Shown here piece after piece: positions 26,998 to 32,609 of a stretch of DNA of 32,728 bases. The DNA comes from JBCDAP01 sp038747915. Lineage in GTDB: Bacteria; Planctomycetota; Phycisphaerae; Phycisphaerales; UBA1924. The number at the start of each line of letters is the position of its first letter. The first letter of the stretch is position 1. The stretch covers positions 1-32,728 of the forward strand of contig JBCDJJ010000039.1 of assembly GCA_038747915.1 (NCBI GenBank). The letters run 5' to 3'. Below the pieces are notes generated by a model that saw only the letters and a list, made by a program, of their open reading frames with translations, did no database searches and was not told the DNA's origin. A program made the position numbers and the translations under genes.

Positions 26998-27042
26998 AGA
27001 AAAGGAAAACGCCTTCGGCCGAGTTTCCTCGATCGAAGGCGT
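26998..27042 (-). terminator. Intrinsic terminator with no obvious upstream gene
   Basis: On the minus strand a 9-bp perfect stem ACGCCTTCG/CGAAGGCGT (27034-27042 and 27009-27017) with a 16-base loop is followed by TTTTCCTTTTC. This is a good rho-independent terminator, but no convincing protein gene lies upstream of it. Confidence 0.6.
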
Positions 27043-27170
27043 GACTCCTCGTGTGGCAGACTGGTATGCGTCGACCGAATGTGGGTCGACACCGGAAGCC
27101 CAGAGATCACCTGTTAGGGTGAACGGGGGCTGCGGATAAGCCGCGAATCGATGCCCTGTGCTGCACCGAC
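26998..27170 (-). ncRNA. Candidate small RNA of about 170 nt
   Basis: A promoter-like pair, an internal structure and an intrinsic terminator are arranged in order on the minus strand. Upstream arm 27161-27174 and downstream arm 27047-27059 can pair over 12 bp (6 + 3 + 3, with a bulge and a 2-base loop). Inside, GTCGACC/GGTCGAC makes a 7-bp hairpin (about 27073-27093). The start would be near 27170, so the outermost base pairs may not be transcribed. I do not recognise a known family (it lacks the SRP, RNase P and tmRNA signatures I looked for). A 6S-like RNA is possible but unsupported. Confidence 0.35.
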
Positions 27171-27176
27171 GAGGGG

Positions 27177-27204
27177 ACAATACAACGATCTCTAGCGAGG
27201 TCAA
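27177..27204 (-). promoter_or_regulatory. Sigma-70-like promoter of the candidate small RNA
   Basis: On the minus strand TTGACC (27199-27204, five of six matches) and TATTGT (27177-27182, four of six) are 16 nt apart. No start codon with a ribosome binding site follows in the next 100 nt. Confidence 0.45.
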
Positions 27205-27243
27205 CCCCAAAATGGCAACAACCACCACACTGTGTTCCGTGCG

Positions 27244-27451
27244 GTGGCCGAGCCACATTCTCCGAACAGATCGGGGAGACTCCCCCTCTCTCCCGATACT
27301 GAATTGCTGGCGAATCTCGCCATTCGCTTCGTCGACACTTCCGCATCGACGAAGCGAGCACAGGGAATCCGTGGGATTCAGTCAACCCAAGGGGGACATC
27401 CCACCACGGAGGAGTCAGCAAATTGAATGGGTGATTTGCTTCCCATCACCC
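27244..27451. repeat. Run of hairpins including a perfect 12-bp stem
   Basis: In order: GTGGC/GCCAC (27244-27256), ATCGGG/CCCGAT (27270-27297), GGCGA/TCGCC (27309-27321), a 12-bp perfect stem 27324-27335 with 27346-27357 (10-base loop), GAATCC/GGATTC (27365-27379), and the two overlapping, mutually exclusive stems AGCAAAT/ATTTGCT (27417-27440) and GGGTGAT/ATCACCC (27429-27451). The 5- to 6-bp members may be chance; the 12-bp stem is not. Confidence 0.5.
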
Positions 27452-27501
27452 GGCTGGCTCTCGCCAGCGGCGTGCCGGAGCACGTAATCTCAACGTCATG
27501 A
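27427..27501 (+). CDS. Possible 24-aa peptide, MerR/MerD-like HTH start
   Basis: ATG at 27427 follows GGAGGAG (27408-27414) at 12 nt and encodes a short peptide containing ITRLALASGVPEHVI, which resembles the first helix-turn-helix of MerR/MerD-type regulators (RLALxAGVxxHIV). It stops after 24 codons, so it is at most a leader peptide or a truncated remnant. The first codons lie in the overlapping stems. Confidence 0.2.
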   Translation: MGDLLPITRLALASGVPEHVISTS

Positions 27502-27622
27502 ACATAGCCTGTGTGCTCCACACGTCAAGCAGACCGACGCACGATCGCGTGGAATTTTGGCTCGGCGTCGCTAGCCTCACCCAGTTTGCCCAAAACCGCT
27601 GCTGAAGACCCCGAGATCCTGT

Positions 27623-27650
27623 TTGCGGCCCGAGTCGGCAGTGCTATTCT
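27623..27650 (+). promoter_or_regulatory. Candidate promoter of tRNA-Val
   Basis: An extended -10 TGCTATTCT (hexamer TATTCT, 27645-27650) has a partial -35 TTGCGG (27623-27628) at 16 nt. It is placed about 27 nt before the tRNA and overlaps the stop codon of the antisense integrase frame. Confidence 0.45.
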
Positions 27651-28960
27651 CTCTGGCCCCGCTCCGCGGGCCATCCGGGCGTATGGCGCAGTTGGCTAGC
27701 GCGCATCGTTGACATCGATGAGGTCACTGGTTCGAGTCCAGTTACGCCCATTCTGCCACTTGGTTGTACCTCTGAATGCCGTTTTCTGCCGTGTAAACGG
27801 GCTCGTTCGGAGTCTGTGCTCCCCGGTGCGTGCAGGCACTGCAGCGCATTTTGCAGCGCTCCATTGGTCGCTCGCGTGAAGTGATCGTCGGTGACCTGCA
27901 GGTAGTTCTTCTCCGCGACGGTGACGCTGTGGCCGATCCAGGCGGCCACGACGTGGGCGGGGAACTGTTCGACCAGCTCGGTCTCGCGGCTGGCCCGCAT
28001 GTTCTGCCAGAGACGTGGCCAGGGTGAGAGTCCAGCACGGCCGATGATCTTCAGCAGCTGCGTGCGGAGGTTCGCACCGGAATCCAGGTAGCGGGTGATG
28101 ACGCGACTCTCACCGTTCCCGGCCCGCCGATACGACTCCAGTAGGAACGGCTCCAGCTCGGGGAAGAACGGGATGAACCGCTCCTTGCCGTTCTCGTGGT
28201 GCGCGGTCTTGGGGCTCGGCACACGGATCCGCCCTCGGTCCCAGTCGATGTCAGACCACCGCATCGAGAGCGGCTCCGACGGCACACGCACGCCTCCAAA
28301 GCGGGCGAGGGCCACGAGCAACCGCCACTCATGATCGGGACAGGCGTCGAGCACCGCGTGGATCTCCTCGCGGCTCACGAAGTAGGCCCGCTCCTTGTTG
28401 GCGGGGACGGCCGCCGCGAGGCCCGCGAAGGGGTTCTCATCGATGAGCCGTGCTCGTTCGGCGGCCCGGAAGAACTGCTTGGCGAGCCCGATGGTGCGCC
28501 GGGCCGTCGCCTCGGCGAGACCGCGTTCTCCGAGCGCAATGCGGAAGCAGTCCGCGTCGTGCGGCGTGATCTCGCGGAGGCACTTGTTCGCACCGAAGTG
28601 CGCGACCAGGTGCGTGCGGGCGCGCTTCCAGACCAGGATGGTGCTGGCCTTGGTGTCGCTCCGCCCGGCGATGTACTCGTCGATGAAGTCGGCCAAGCGG
28701 ACGATCGACCGGCGCTCGACCAGTCCGGCCTTCACGAGGCGGCTGCCGAGGTCGGCGCCGATCTCGGTGAGCCACTGATTCAGCTCTGGCGTTGGAGGCT
28801 GGCCGACCCGCTGGCACGAGACCAGTTCTTCGATGCGGGCCTTCACCGCTTCGGCGTTGCGTTTGGAGATCACGCCGAGCCGGATGGTCTTGCGGCTCTT
28901 GTCCACGGCGACGAACTGGATCATGCGTCGTCCGCCGGCTTCGAGGGTCATGGAGGCCAT
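27644..28960 (-). CDS. Tyrosine recombinase / phage-type integrase
   Basis: A 438-aa site-specific recombinase that should integrate and excise the element at tRNA-Val. AAGGA lies 6 nt before the ATG at 28960. A core-binding SAM-like domain spans about 85-190 and the catalytic domain about 195-360. Active-site residues: R225 (GGVRVPSEPL), K251, R322, H344 (WIGHS) and the nucleophile Y353 (NYLQVTD). The usual HxxR histidine is Gln319 (QNMR), as I recall for a planctomycete subgroup. Residues about 404-429 are the antisense translation of the tRNA gene and the frame stops 31 bases beyond it, so the extreme C-terminus is supplied by the attachment site. An excisionase-like gene lies 68 nt upstream on the same strand. 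Confidence 0.9.
   Translation of the reverse strand: MASMTLEAGGRRMIQFVAVDKSRKTIRLGVISKRNAEAVKARIEELVSCQRVGQPPTPELNQWLTEIGADLGSRLVKAGLVERRSIVRLADFIDEYIAGRSDTKASTILVWKRARTHLVAHFGANKCLREITPHDADCFRIALGERGLAEATARRTIGLAKQFFRAAERARLIDENPFAGLAAAVPANKERAYFVSREEIHAVLDACPDHEWRLLVALARFGGVRVPSEPLSMRWSDIDWDRGRIRVPSPKTAHHENGKERFIPFFPELEPFLLESYRRAGNGESRVITRYLDSGANLRTQLLKIIGRAGLSPWPRLWQNMRASRETELVEQFPAHVVAAWIGHSVTVAEKNYLQVTDDHFTRATNGALQNALQCLHAPGSTDSERARLHGRKRHSEVQPSGRMGVTGLEPVTSSMSTMRASQLRHTPGWPAERGQRE
27677..27750 (+). tRNA. tRNA-Val (anticodon GAC)
   Basis: Acceptor GGGCGTA/TACGCCC, D arm GCGC/GCGC, anticodon stem CATCG/CGATG with loop TTGACAT, T arm ACTGG/CCAGT with TTCGAGT, discriminator A at 27750. CCA is not encoded. 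It lies wholly inside the antisense integrase frame and is the likely attachment site of the element to its right. Confidence 0.97.
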
Positions 28961-29028
28961 GTGGGGTCCTTCGTGAGTGAGAGTTCAAGCATGCCGCGAG
29001 CACGCGAGTGCGCCAGCGAAGTCAATCA

Positions 29029-29412
29029 TCAGCCGTGCTGCTTCTGTGATTGGATCCAGGTGTGTAGGTCCGATGCGTCGTAACGCACCGCGCGTCCGAG
29101 GCGGATGTGCGGGATCTCGCCGCGAACACGCAGGTCCCAGAGCGTGCGGGGGCAGATGGCGAGCACATCGGCGGCCTCTCGCTCGGTCAGCAGCGGTGTG
29201 GGGACGACGGGGACTGCTGTTGCCGGGTTGGCTTCGCCGGGTTCGGGGACGCCCGCTGTCTCCGCGGCCACGGTTCCAGTGCCCGGCGCGGTGGGCACGG
29301 CGTTGCCAGTCGGGGGCGGCTCGCTCGGGGACAGCGACTGTGATCGAGCGGTGCTCGCGGCGGGAACAGGCGGGCGGGTGACGGCGACGAACAGCGATGC
29401 TTCGTGGGCCAT
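29029..29412 (-). CDS. Excisionase-like helix-turn-helix protein
   Basis: A 127-aa DNA-binding protein. ATG 29412 has AGGAG 8 nt upstream; a longer frame exists but lacks such a site. Residues about 20-72 are a Pro/Ala/Thr-rich linker. The last 54 residues form an excisionase/HTH_17-type winged helix: LLTEREAADVLAICPRTLWD, then the wing GEIPHIRLGRAVRYDASDL and a final helix. The position 68 nt upstream of the integrase on the same strand suggests a recombination directionality factor co-transcribed with it, although such domains also act as simple regulators. The long low-complexity N-terminus is unusual for this small family. Confidence 0.8.
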   Translation of the reverse strand: MAHEASLFVAVTRPPVPAASTARSQSLSPSEPPPTGNAVPTAPGTGTVAAETAGVPEPGEANPATAVPVVPTPLLTEREAADVLAICPRTLWDLRVRGEIPHIRLGRAVRYDASDLHTWIQSQKQHG

Positions 29413-30046
29413 GGGGTGCTCCTGGGATAAGAAGTTGCCACGAAAACATTCGTCCATCGATGCATAAGTCAATAAGAAAAACATAGAAATATCACGTGCC
29501 CGGATCGGTTCCTCGGCGGGGTGTGGCGGCCGCAATAGGACTCTTTGGGGTGGATTTCAGGCTCTCAACGCCGATTTCCACCGGGTTCCGCGCCGGGTGG
29601 CGGGCGACGGTGGCGGCGGGGCCGCGTGGAACGCCGCGATCCGAGAAGATAAGAAATGGGTTATTGTTCATGGGAAGACGAGTGATCACGTACTGGTCGC
29701 GTGAGCGTTCTGGAGATTGGGTATCCATGAGGGAGGTGTTGATGTAGATCGTGCTCGCGACGCGTGCGCGCGGCGTTCCGGATCGGGAGTACGCGGTTGA
29801 CGGCCGACCCCCTTCGCTTCCCGTCGGCTCGCAAGAGGCTCGACGGTGGTGTGCGGTGCATCGGGTCTTGACCCAATACGTAGGGGCGTGCTACGCGTGG
29901 TGGTTCATTCAGGGCGTTGCAACCCACGAACGAGTGGCCTCTCCACGGCCGGGCAACGGCGAGTTGTCCAGGGCTGTGCCTAAAGCCGTCGTGCCCGTGT
30001 TCGTCGGGTTGCAAATGCCCGGCCACCAGAGGGAAGGGAGATTCGG
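29413..30046. other. Intergenic region with AT-rich spot and structured element
   Basis: These 630 bases separate the minus-strand excisionase-like gene from the plus-strand XRE gene. An AT-rich stretch at about 29437-29492 probably holds the excisionase promoter (TTGACT on the minus strand, no clear -10). A near-palindrome GGGTC-tt-GACCC sits at 29863-29874. The structured inverted repeat at 29917-30014 is listed separately. No convincing gene is seen. Confidence 0.5.
29917..30024 (+). repeat. Long inverted repeat enclosing a cloverleaf-like fold
   Basis: TTGCAACCCACGAAC (29917-29931) pairs with 29999-30014 over 15 bp with one bulged C (30005). The enclosed 67 bases contain GTGG/CCAC (about 29934-29946), GGGCAAC/GTTGTCC (29951-29969) and GGCT/AGCC (about 29972-29987), giving a three-armed, cloverleaf-like fold. 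A second pairing GGCCGGGCA (29947-29955)/TGCCCGGCC (30016-30024) interleaves with the first, as in a pseudoknot. The element ends 22 nt before the XRE start and overlaps its presumed leader. It could be a cis-acting RNA, an operator or a recombination site. Confidence 0.5.
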
Positions 30047-30313
30047 ATGAACAGACTTCACAGACGGAGACAGATCCGTGCACTGGACCGGCGAGTCGGA
30101 GCACTGATCCGCGAGATCCGCAGACGCCACGGGGACACGCTGACCGAGGCGGCCGAGGTGCTCGGTGTGACCTATCAGCAGATGCAGAAGTACGAGTCGG
30201 GATCGAACCGGATCTCGGCGATCGCGTTGTGCGTGCTGCTGAAGCACTGGAACGAGCCGGTGGATGGGTTCGTGGGGAGATTGACTCTGGAGATGGTCGA
30301 CTTGGACGACTAA
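30047..30313 (+). CDS. XRE-family transcriptional regulator (small)
   Basis: An 88-aa single-domain regulator with a lambda-repressor-type HTH at about 18-75 (LTEAAEVLGVTYQQMQKYES) and a basic N-terminus (MNRLHRRRQIR). GGGAG lies 7 nt before the ATG. Its likely role is control of element genes, perhaps through the structured region immediately upstream. It is transcribed away from the integrase/excisionase pair. Confidence 0.85.
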   Translation: MNRLHRRRQIRALDRRVGALIREIRRRHGDTLTEAAEVLGVTYQQMQKYESGSNRISAIALCVLLKHWNEPVDGFVGRLTLEMVDLDD

Positions 30314-30358
30314 CGGGGCAAGTGCCCCGGCAAGCTGTCGCTTGCAGGAGCGGTGTGT

Positions 30359-30484
30359 TTACTTGGCGGCTGTATCAGCGGGCCGCGGGGCTCCGGCGGC
30401 GGCGGCGATGGATGCGGTGGGCTTGGGCTTGCCCACCGGCTTGGTGGACGTGGCTGGGGGCTTGGGGTGACCTCCGTTGGTCAT
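30359..30484 (-). CDS. Small Pro/Lys/Ala-rich 41-aa protein
   Basis: ATG 30484 is preceded by AAGGAG at 8 nt, one of the best ribosome binding sites in the element. The product is low-complexity (GHPKPPATSTKPVGKPKP and an Ala-rich end) with no domain. It overlaps the last 110 bases of the membrane-protein frame in another phase, where that frame turns His/Arg-rich and looks non-native. It is too short for standard gene calls. Function unknown. Confidence 0.5.
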   Translation of the reverse strand: MTNGGHPKPPATSTKPVGKPKPTASIAAAAGAPRPADTAAK

Positions 30485-31025
30485 GATCGAACTCCTTGTC
30501 GGAAACGGGCTCGGAGAGCAGGGCATGGGTCCGGCGGTAGTACCTCGAGAGGGCACTGCGTGACCCCGCGAGGAACACCAACGCCACGATGGAGACGGAT
30601 ACGTCAACCCAGCCGACCCCGCGTGCGGGATCAACCAGCGAGCCTCGCCAGAACGCCCACGCGAGAACGAGGGCGACGGCGGTGTTGCCGTAGAACTGGT
30701 AGTAGCGGTAGTGGTTCTCGACGATCCACACGTACGCCTGCGTGCGTTCGTGCAGGTGGCGATCGTCCCACGCTGGATGCGTGAGCCCGGTGCGGTGATG
30801 GAACGTGTCGATGACGGCCCAGCGGACCGCACTGGCGGTCATCCCGGCCGCGACGGATGCGATGAGCACATAGAGCACGCCGCCGAGGCTGGGACCGTCG
30901 GTGCCGGCCCCGAGCAGCCAATCTCGGACAGGTGGAAACGGGAACGCGGTGCCGCACAGGAGCACGAAGCCGGGCACGACGTACGCGATCAACAGGCCGA
31001 AGTTGCGGTTCGAGAGCTCGCCCAA
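30375..31025 (-). CDS. Hypothetical multi-TM membrane protein
   Basis: A 216-aa protein with TM helices at about 10-28, 45-67, 110-126 and 138-153. I place the start at TTG 31025: it follows GAGAGGAGG directly, lies about 30 nt after the predicted transcription start of a strong promoter, and gives a short N-terminus (GELSNRNFGLLIAYVVPGF). The frame stays open to 31154, but that start would lie upstream of the promoter. Between TM2 and TM3 is a soluble loop with a conserved-looking aromatic stretch (VENHYRYYQFYGN). The last 35 residues after LLSEPVSD overlap the 41-aa gene and look like out-of-frame sequence. I do not recognise the family. Confidence 0.6.
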   Translation of the reverse strand: MGELSNRNFGLLIAYVVPGFVLLCGTAFPFPPVRDWLLGAGTDGPSLGGVLYVLIASVAAGMTASAVRWAVIDTFHHRTGLTHPAWDDRHLHERTQAYVWIVENHYRYYQFYGNTAVALVLAWAFWRGSLVDPARGVGWVDVSVSIVALVFLAGSRSALSRYYRRTHALLSEPVSDKEFDHDQRRSPQAPSHVHQAGGQAQAHRIHRRRRRSPAAR

Positions 31026-31061
31026 GCCTCCTCTCAGGGTTGTGGTGAATCTGTACAGGCC

Positions 31062-31090
31062 ATCATTGCTTGATACGCAAATAGTGTCAA
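31062..31090 (-). promoter_or_regulatory. Strong sigma-70 promoter of the membrane-protein gene
   Basis: On the minus strand a perfect TTGACA (31085-31090) is 17 nt from AATGAT (31062-31067, four of six). Transcription would start near 31055, about 30 nt ahead of the TTG start. The site lies in the gap to the divergent XRE gene at 31116, so that regulator may control it. Confidence 0.65.
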
Positions 31091-31115
31091 GACCTCGCGG
31101 CGTGAATCTTGCAGC

Positions 31116-31361
31116 GTGGCGACCAAGGCACAGCACGGCAAGCACTACCGGCACGTCCCCGAACTGCTCCGCACACTCCGCGAAGAGGCTGCACTGACGC
31201 AGCGGGAACTCGGTGACGCTGTCGGCAGGCCACAGTCATGGGTTCACAACTGCGAGACGGGGAACCGCCGTGTCGACATCGGTGAGCTGCGGATGTGGTG
31301 CGATGCGTGCTCGGTTGATCTCGTCAAAACCATTCGCAGGTATCTCAAGCTCCACGGCTGA
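31116..31361 (+). CDS. XRE-family transcriptional regulator
   Basis: An 81-aa HTH protein with GTG start at 31116. The lambda-repressor fold covers about 15-70 (LTQRELGDAVGRPQSWVHNC, then ETGNRRVDIGELRMWCDA). No ribosome binding site is visible before the GTG, so translation may be leaderless or weak. It is divergent from the membrane-protein gene, whose promoter lies 25-50 nt away, an arrangement typical of an autoregulated repressor. Confidence 0.8.
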   Translation: MATKAQHGKHYRHVPELLRTLREEAALTQRELGDAVGRPQSWVHNCETGNRRVDIGELRMWCDACSVDLVKTIRRYLKLHG

Positions 31362-31607
31362 ACGACGTTGATGGTGTGCCTCGTGGGCACATCGCCTTGT
31401 CGACGTCCTTCGGACGTGGTTGAAGTTGCTGTGGCAGGGTGCCTTGGTGCTCGCCGCCGTCAAGGGGTGACCGTCTTCGGTCCTTGCTGCGCTGCGTCCC
31501 TGCAGCCGGCAGACCTCTCTTGAGGAGAGGCACCTCATCCGTGACGGCGGCTGCGCGCCGCGGCGTGATCCCTGCCGTGTTCAACAACGATCCGAAAGGA
31601 GATCAAC
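31362..31607 (+). other. Leader region of the three-gene operon
   Basis: 246 bases without a gene. Several short hairpins occur: ACGTCC/GGACGT with a TTC loop (about 31401-31415), GACC/GGTC (about 31468-31481), and CCTCTC/GAGAGG (about 31512-31528). They could form a structured leader or weak terminators for the XRE gene; none has a T-run. No promoter stands out. Confidence 0.35.
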
Positions 31608-31916
31608 ATGACGACGAACGCTTCTTCCTCTCAACCCCCCGCCGCACGGCTCCGCCGGGGCAACATCTCGGCCTCCATCTGGCGGAACGAGACCCGCGAT
31701 GGCGACCCGATCTACAACGTCAAGTTCGAGCGGTCCTACAAGGACGCCCAGGGCGACTACCAGAACATCGACAGCTACGGCGTGAGCGACCTGCTGCTGC
31801 TGGCCAAGGTGGCCGATCTGGCCCACGACGAGATCTCGCGGCGACTCGACGAGGAACGCGAGCGGGCCAAGGCCGCCCGGGCCAAGCCGTCGGGCAAATC
31901 CGAGCGAGGCCGATGA
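31608..31916 (+). CDS. Conserved small protein of mobile elements (102 aa)
   Basis: First gene of the operon, with AAAGGAG 7 nt before the ATG. An unstructured N-terminus (about 1-18) precedes a compact core at about 19-80 (SASIWRNETRDGDPIYNVKF, then ERSYKD, then DLLLLAKVADLAHDEI), and the tail is charged and Lys/Arg-rich. I recall proteins with this WRNE...YNVxFERxYKD...DLLxLAKVADxAH pattern on plasmids and integrative elements, annotated as hypothetical; the beta-rich core with basic tail could bind nucleic acid, which is inference. The stop codon overlaps the next start (ATGA). Confidence 0.8.
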   Translation: MTTNASSSQPPAARLRRGNISASIWRNETRDGDPIYNVKFERSYKDAQGDYQNIDSYGVSDLLLLAKVADLAHDEISRRLDEERERAKAARAKPSGKSERGR

Positions 31917-32200
31917 GCATGGCCGCTCACACCACTCGGGTCGAGGCGTTCTGCCTCGGCCCACTCGTGCTCGAGGTCGCGACGCACCCGGGCGAACGAG
32001 AGGCACTCGAGCGGTACCGCCTGCGGCTCCGCCCGCAGTCACGCGGTGAGTTCCCGGGCATCGATCCCGGCCAGGCCGCTCAGTCGGAGCGGATCCGCCG
32101 CATGCACGTGGCGTTGGACCGGCTCGCGGATCGCGAGATCGAGCCGCACGAGTTCGTGCAGCAGCTCCGCCGGCACCTGCGGCACCGGGAGGTCGCGTGA
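31913..32200 (+). CDS. Hypothetical 95-aa protein
   Basis: Second gene of the operon; it overlaps the first by ATGA and the third by GTGA, which indicates translational coupling. A short hydrophobic stretch near the start (FCLGPLVLEVAT) is followed by a charged, mostly helical body rich in Arg, Glu and His. No TM or known domain is recognised. An alternative ATG at 31919 would remove two residues. Confidence 0.7.
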   Translation: MSMAAHTTRVEAFCLGPLVLEVATHPGEREALERYRLRLRPQSRGEFPGIDPGQAAQSERIRRMHVALDRLADREIEPHEFVQQLRRHLRHREVA

Positions 32201-32544
32201 AGCTGGTGACGGCGGCGATCCGCCGCTCGCTCCCGCCGCTGTACGCGACCGAAGACGGCGAGGCGGAGCCCATCGTCCGGATCAAGTTCTTCACGCCGTG
32301 GACCCACTGGACGTGGTACGCGATGGAGTTCGACGGCGAGGATCTGTTCTTCGGCCTGGTCGACGGGGACGAGCTGGAGCTGGGCTACTTCCGGCTGTCG
32401 GAGCTCGAATCCGTCCGCGGCCCAGGCGGGCTCACGATCGAACGTGATCTGCACTTCAAGCCGATCGAGCTGAAAGCACTCCGCGAGCAACTGGAGGCGT
32501 TGCGGCGTCCGCCGGATCTGCCGGACCGCGGTCGCGAGCGATGA
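32197..32544 (+). CDS. DUF2958 domain-containing protein
   Basis: A 115-aa protein, third in the operon, GTG start with GGGAGG 4 nt upstream and a 4-base overlap with the preceding gene. The DUF2958 pattern is clear throughout: an N-terminal IRRSLPPLYATE, then VRIKFFTPWTHWTWYAMEF, then ELGYFRLSELESVRGPGGL and IERDLHFKP. The domain is frequent on plasmids and integrative elements, often near transfer or replication genes; its biochemical role is not known to me. The operon is closed by the terminator 36 nt downstream. Confidence 0.9.
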   Translation: MKLVTAAIRRSLPPLYATEDGEAEPIVRIKFFTPWTHWTWYAMEFDGEDLFFGLVDGDELELGYFRLSELESVRGPGGLTIERDLHFKPIELKALREQLEALRRPPDLPDRGRER

Positions 32545-32580
32545 GTGGTTCGTGAGTCCACATGACTTCTCTGCACTTGG

Positions 32581-32609
32581 CGGGGCCCTTCGGGGCCCCG
32601 TTCTTTTTT
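32581..32609 (+). terminator. Strong intrinsic terminator with UUCG loop
   Basis: CGGGGCCC-TTCG-GGGCCCCG forms an 8-bp stem with a UUCG tetraloop (32581-32600), followed by TTCTTTTTT. It ends the DUF2958 operon. Confidence 0.92.

Larger units (their letters stand above)
26813..27676. other. Large intergenic region gnd to tRNA-Val, structured, no clear gene
   Basis: These 860 bases contain short frames on both strands, none with family resemblance, a good start site and normal composition together. They do hold a minus-strand promoter, a long-range stem, an intrinsic terminator (listed separately as a candidate small RNA), a run of hairpins between 27244 and 27451, a 24-codon frame at 27427, and the tRNA-Val promoter. 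Confidence 0.6.

Noticed and set aside
26884..27421. Two minus-strand frames (124 and 104 codons) upstream of gnd
   Set aside because: They have no family resemblance and no ribosome binding site, and a predicted promoter and terminator lie inside them. I treat the region as non-coding.
28196..29083. A 295-codon plus-strand frame opposite the integrase
   Set aside because: The integrase strand shows all catalytic residues; the opposite frame has shadow composition only.
29496..29747. An 83-codon plus-strand frame between the excisionase-like and XRE genes
   Set aside because: It has no ribosome binding site, no resemblance to a known family, and Arg/Gly-rich composition; not supported as a gene.
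29917..30014. The inverted repeat as an integron attC site
   Set aside because: It lacks the RYYYAAC / GTTRRRY end boxes and there is no integron integrase or cassette array nearby.
31439..31912. N-terminal extension of the 95-aa gene to a 253-codon frame
   Set aside because: The extension lies out of phase over the well-supported 102-aa gene; the ATGA-coupled start at 31913 is preferred.
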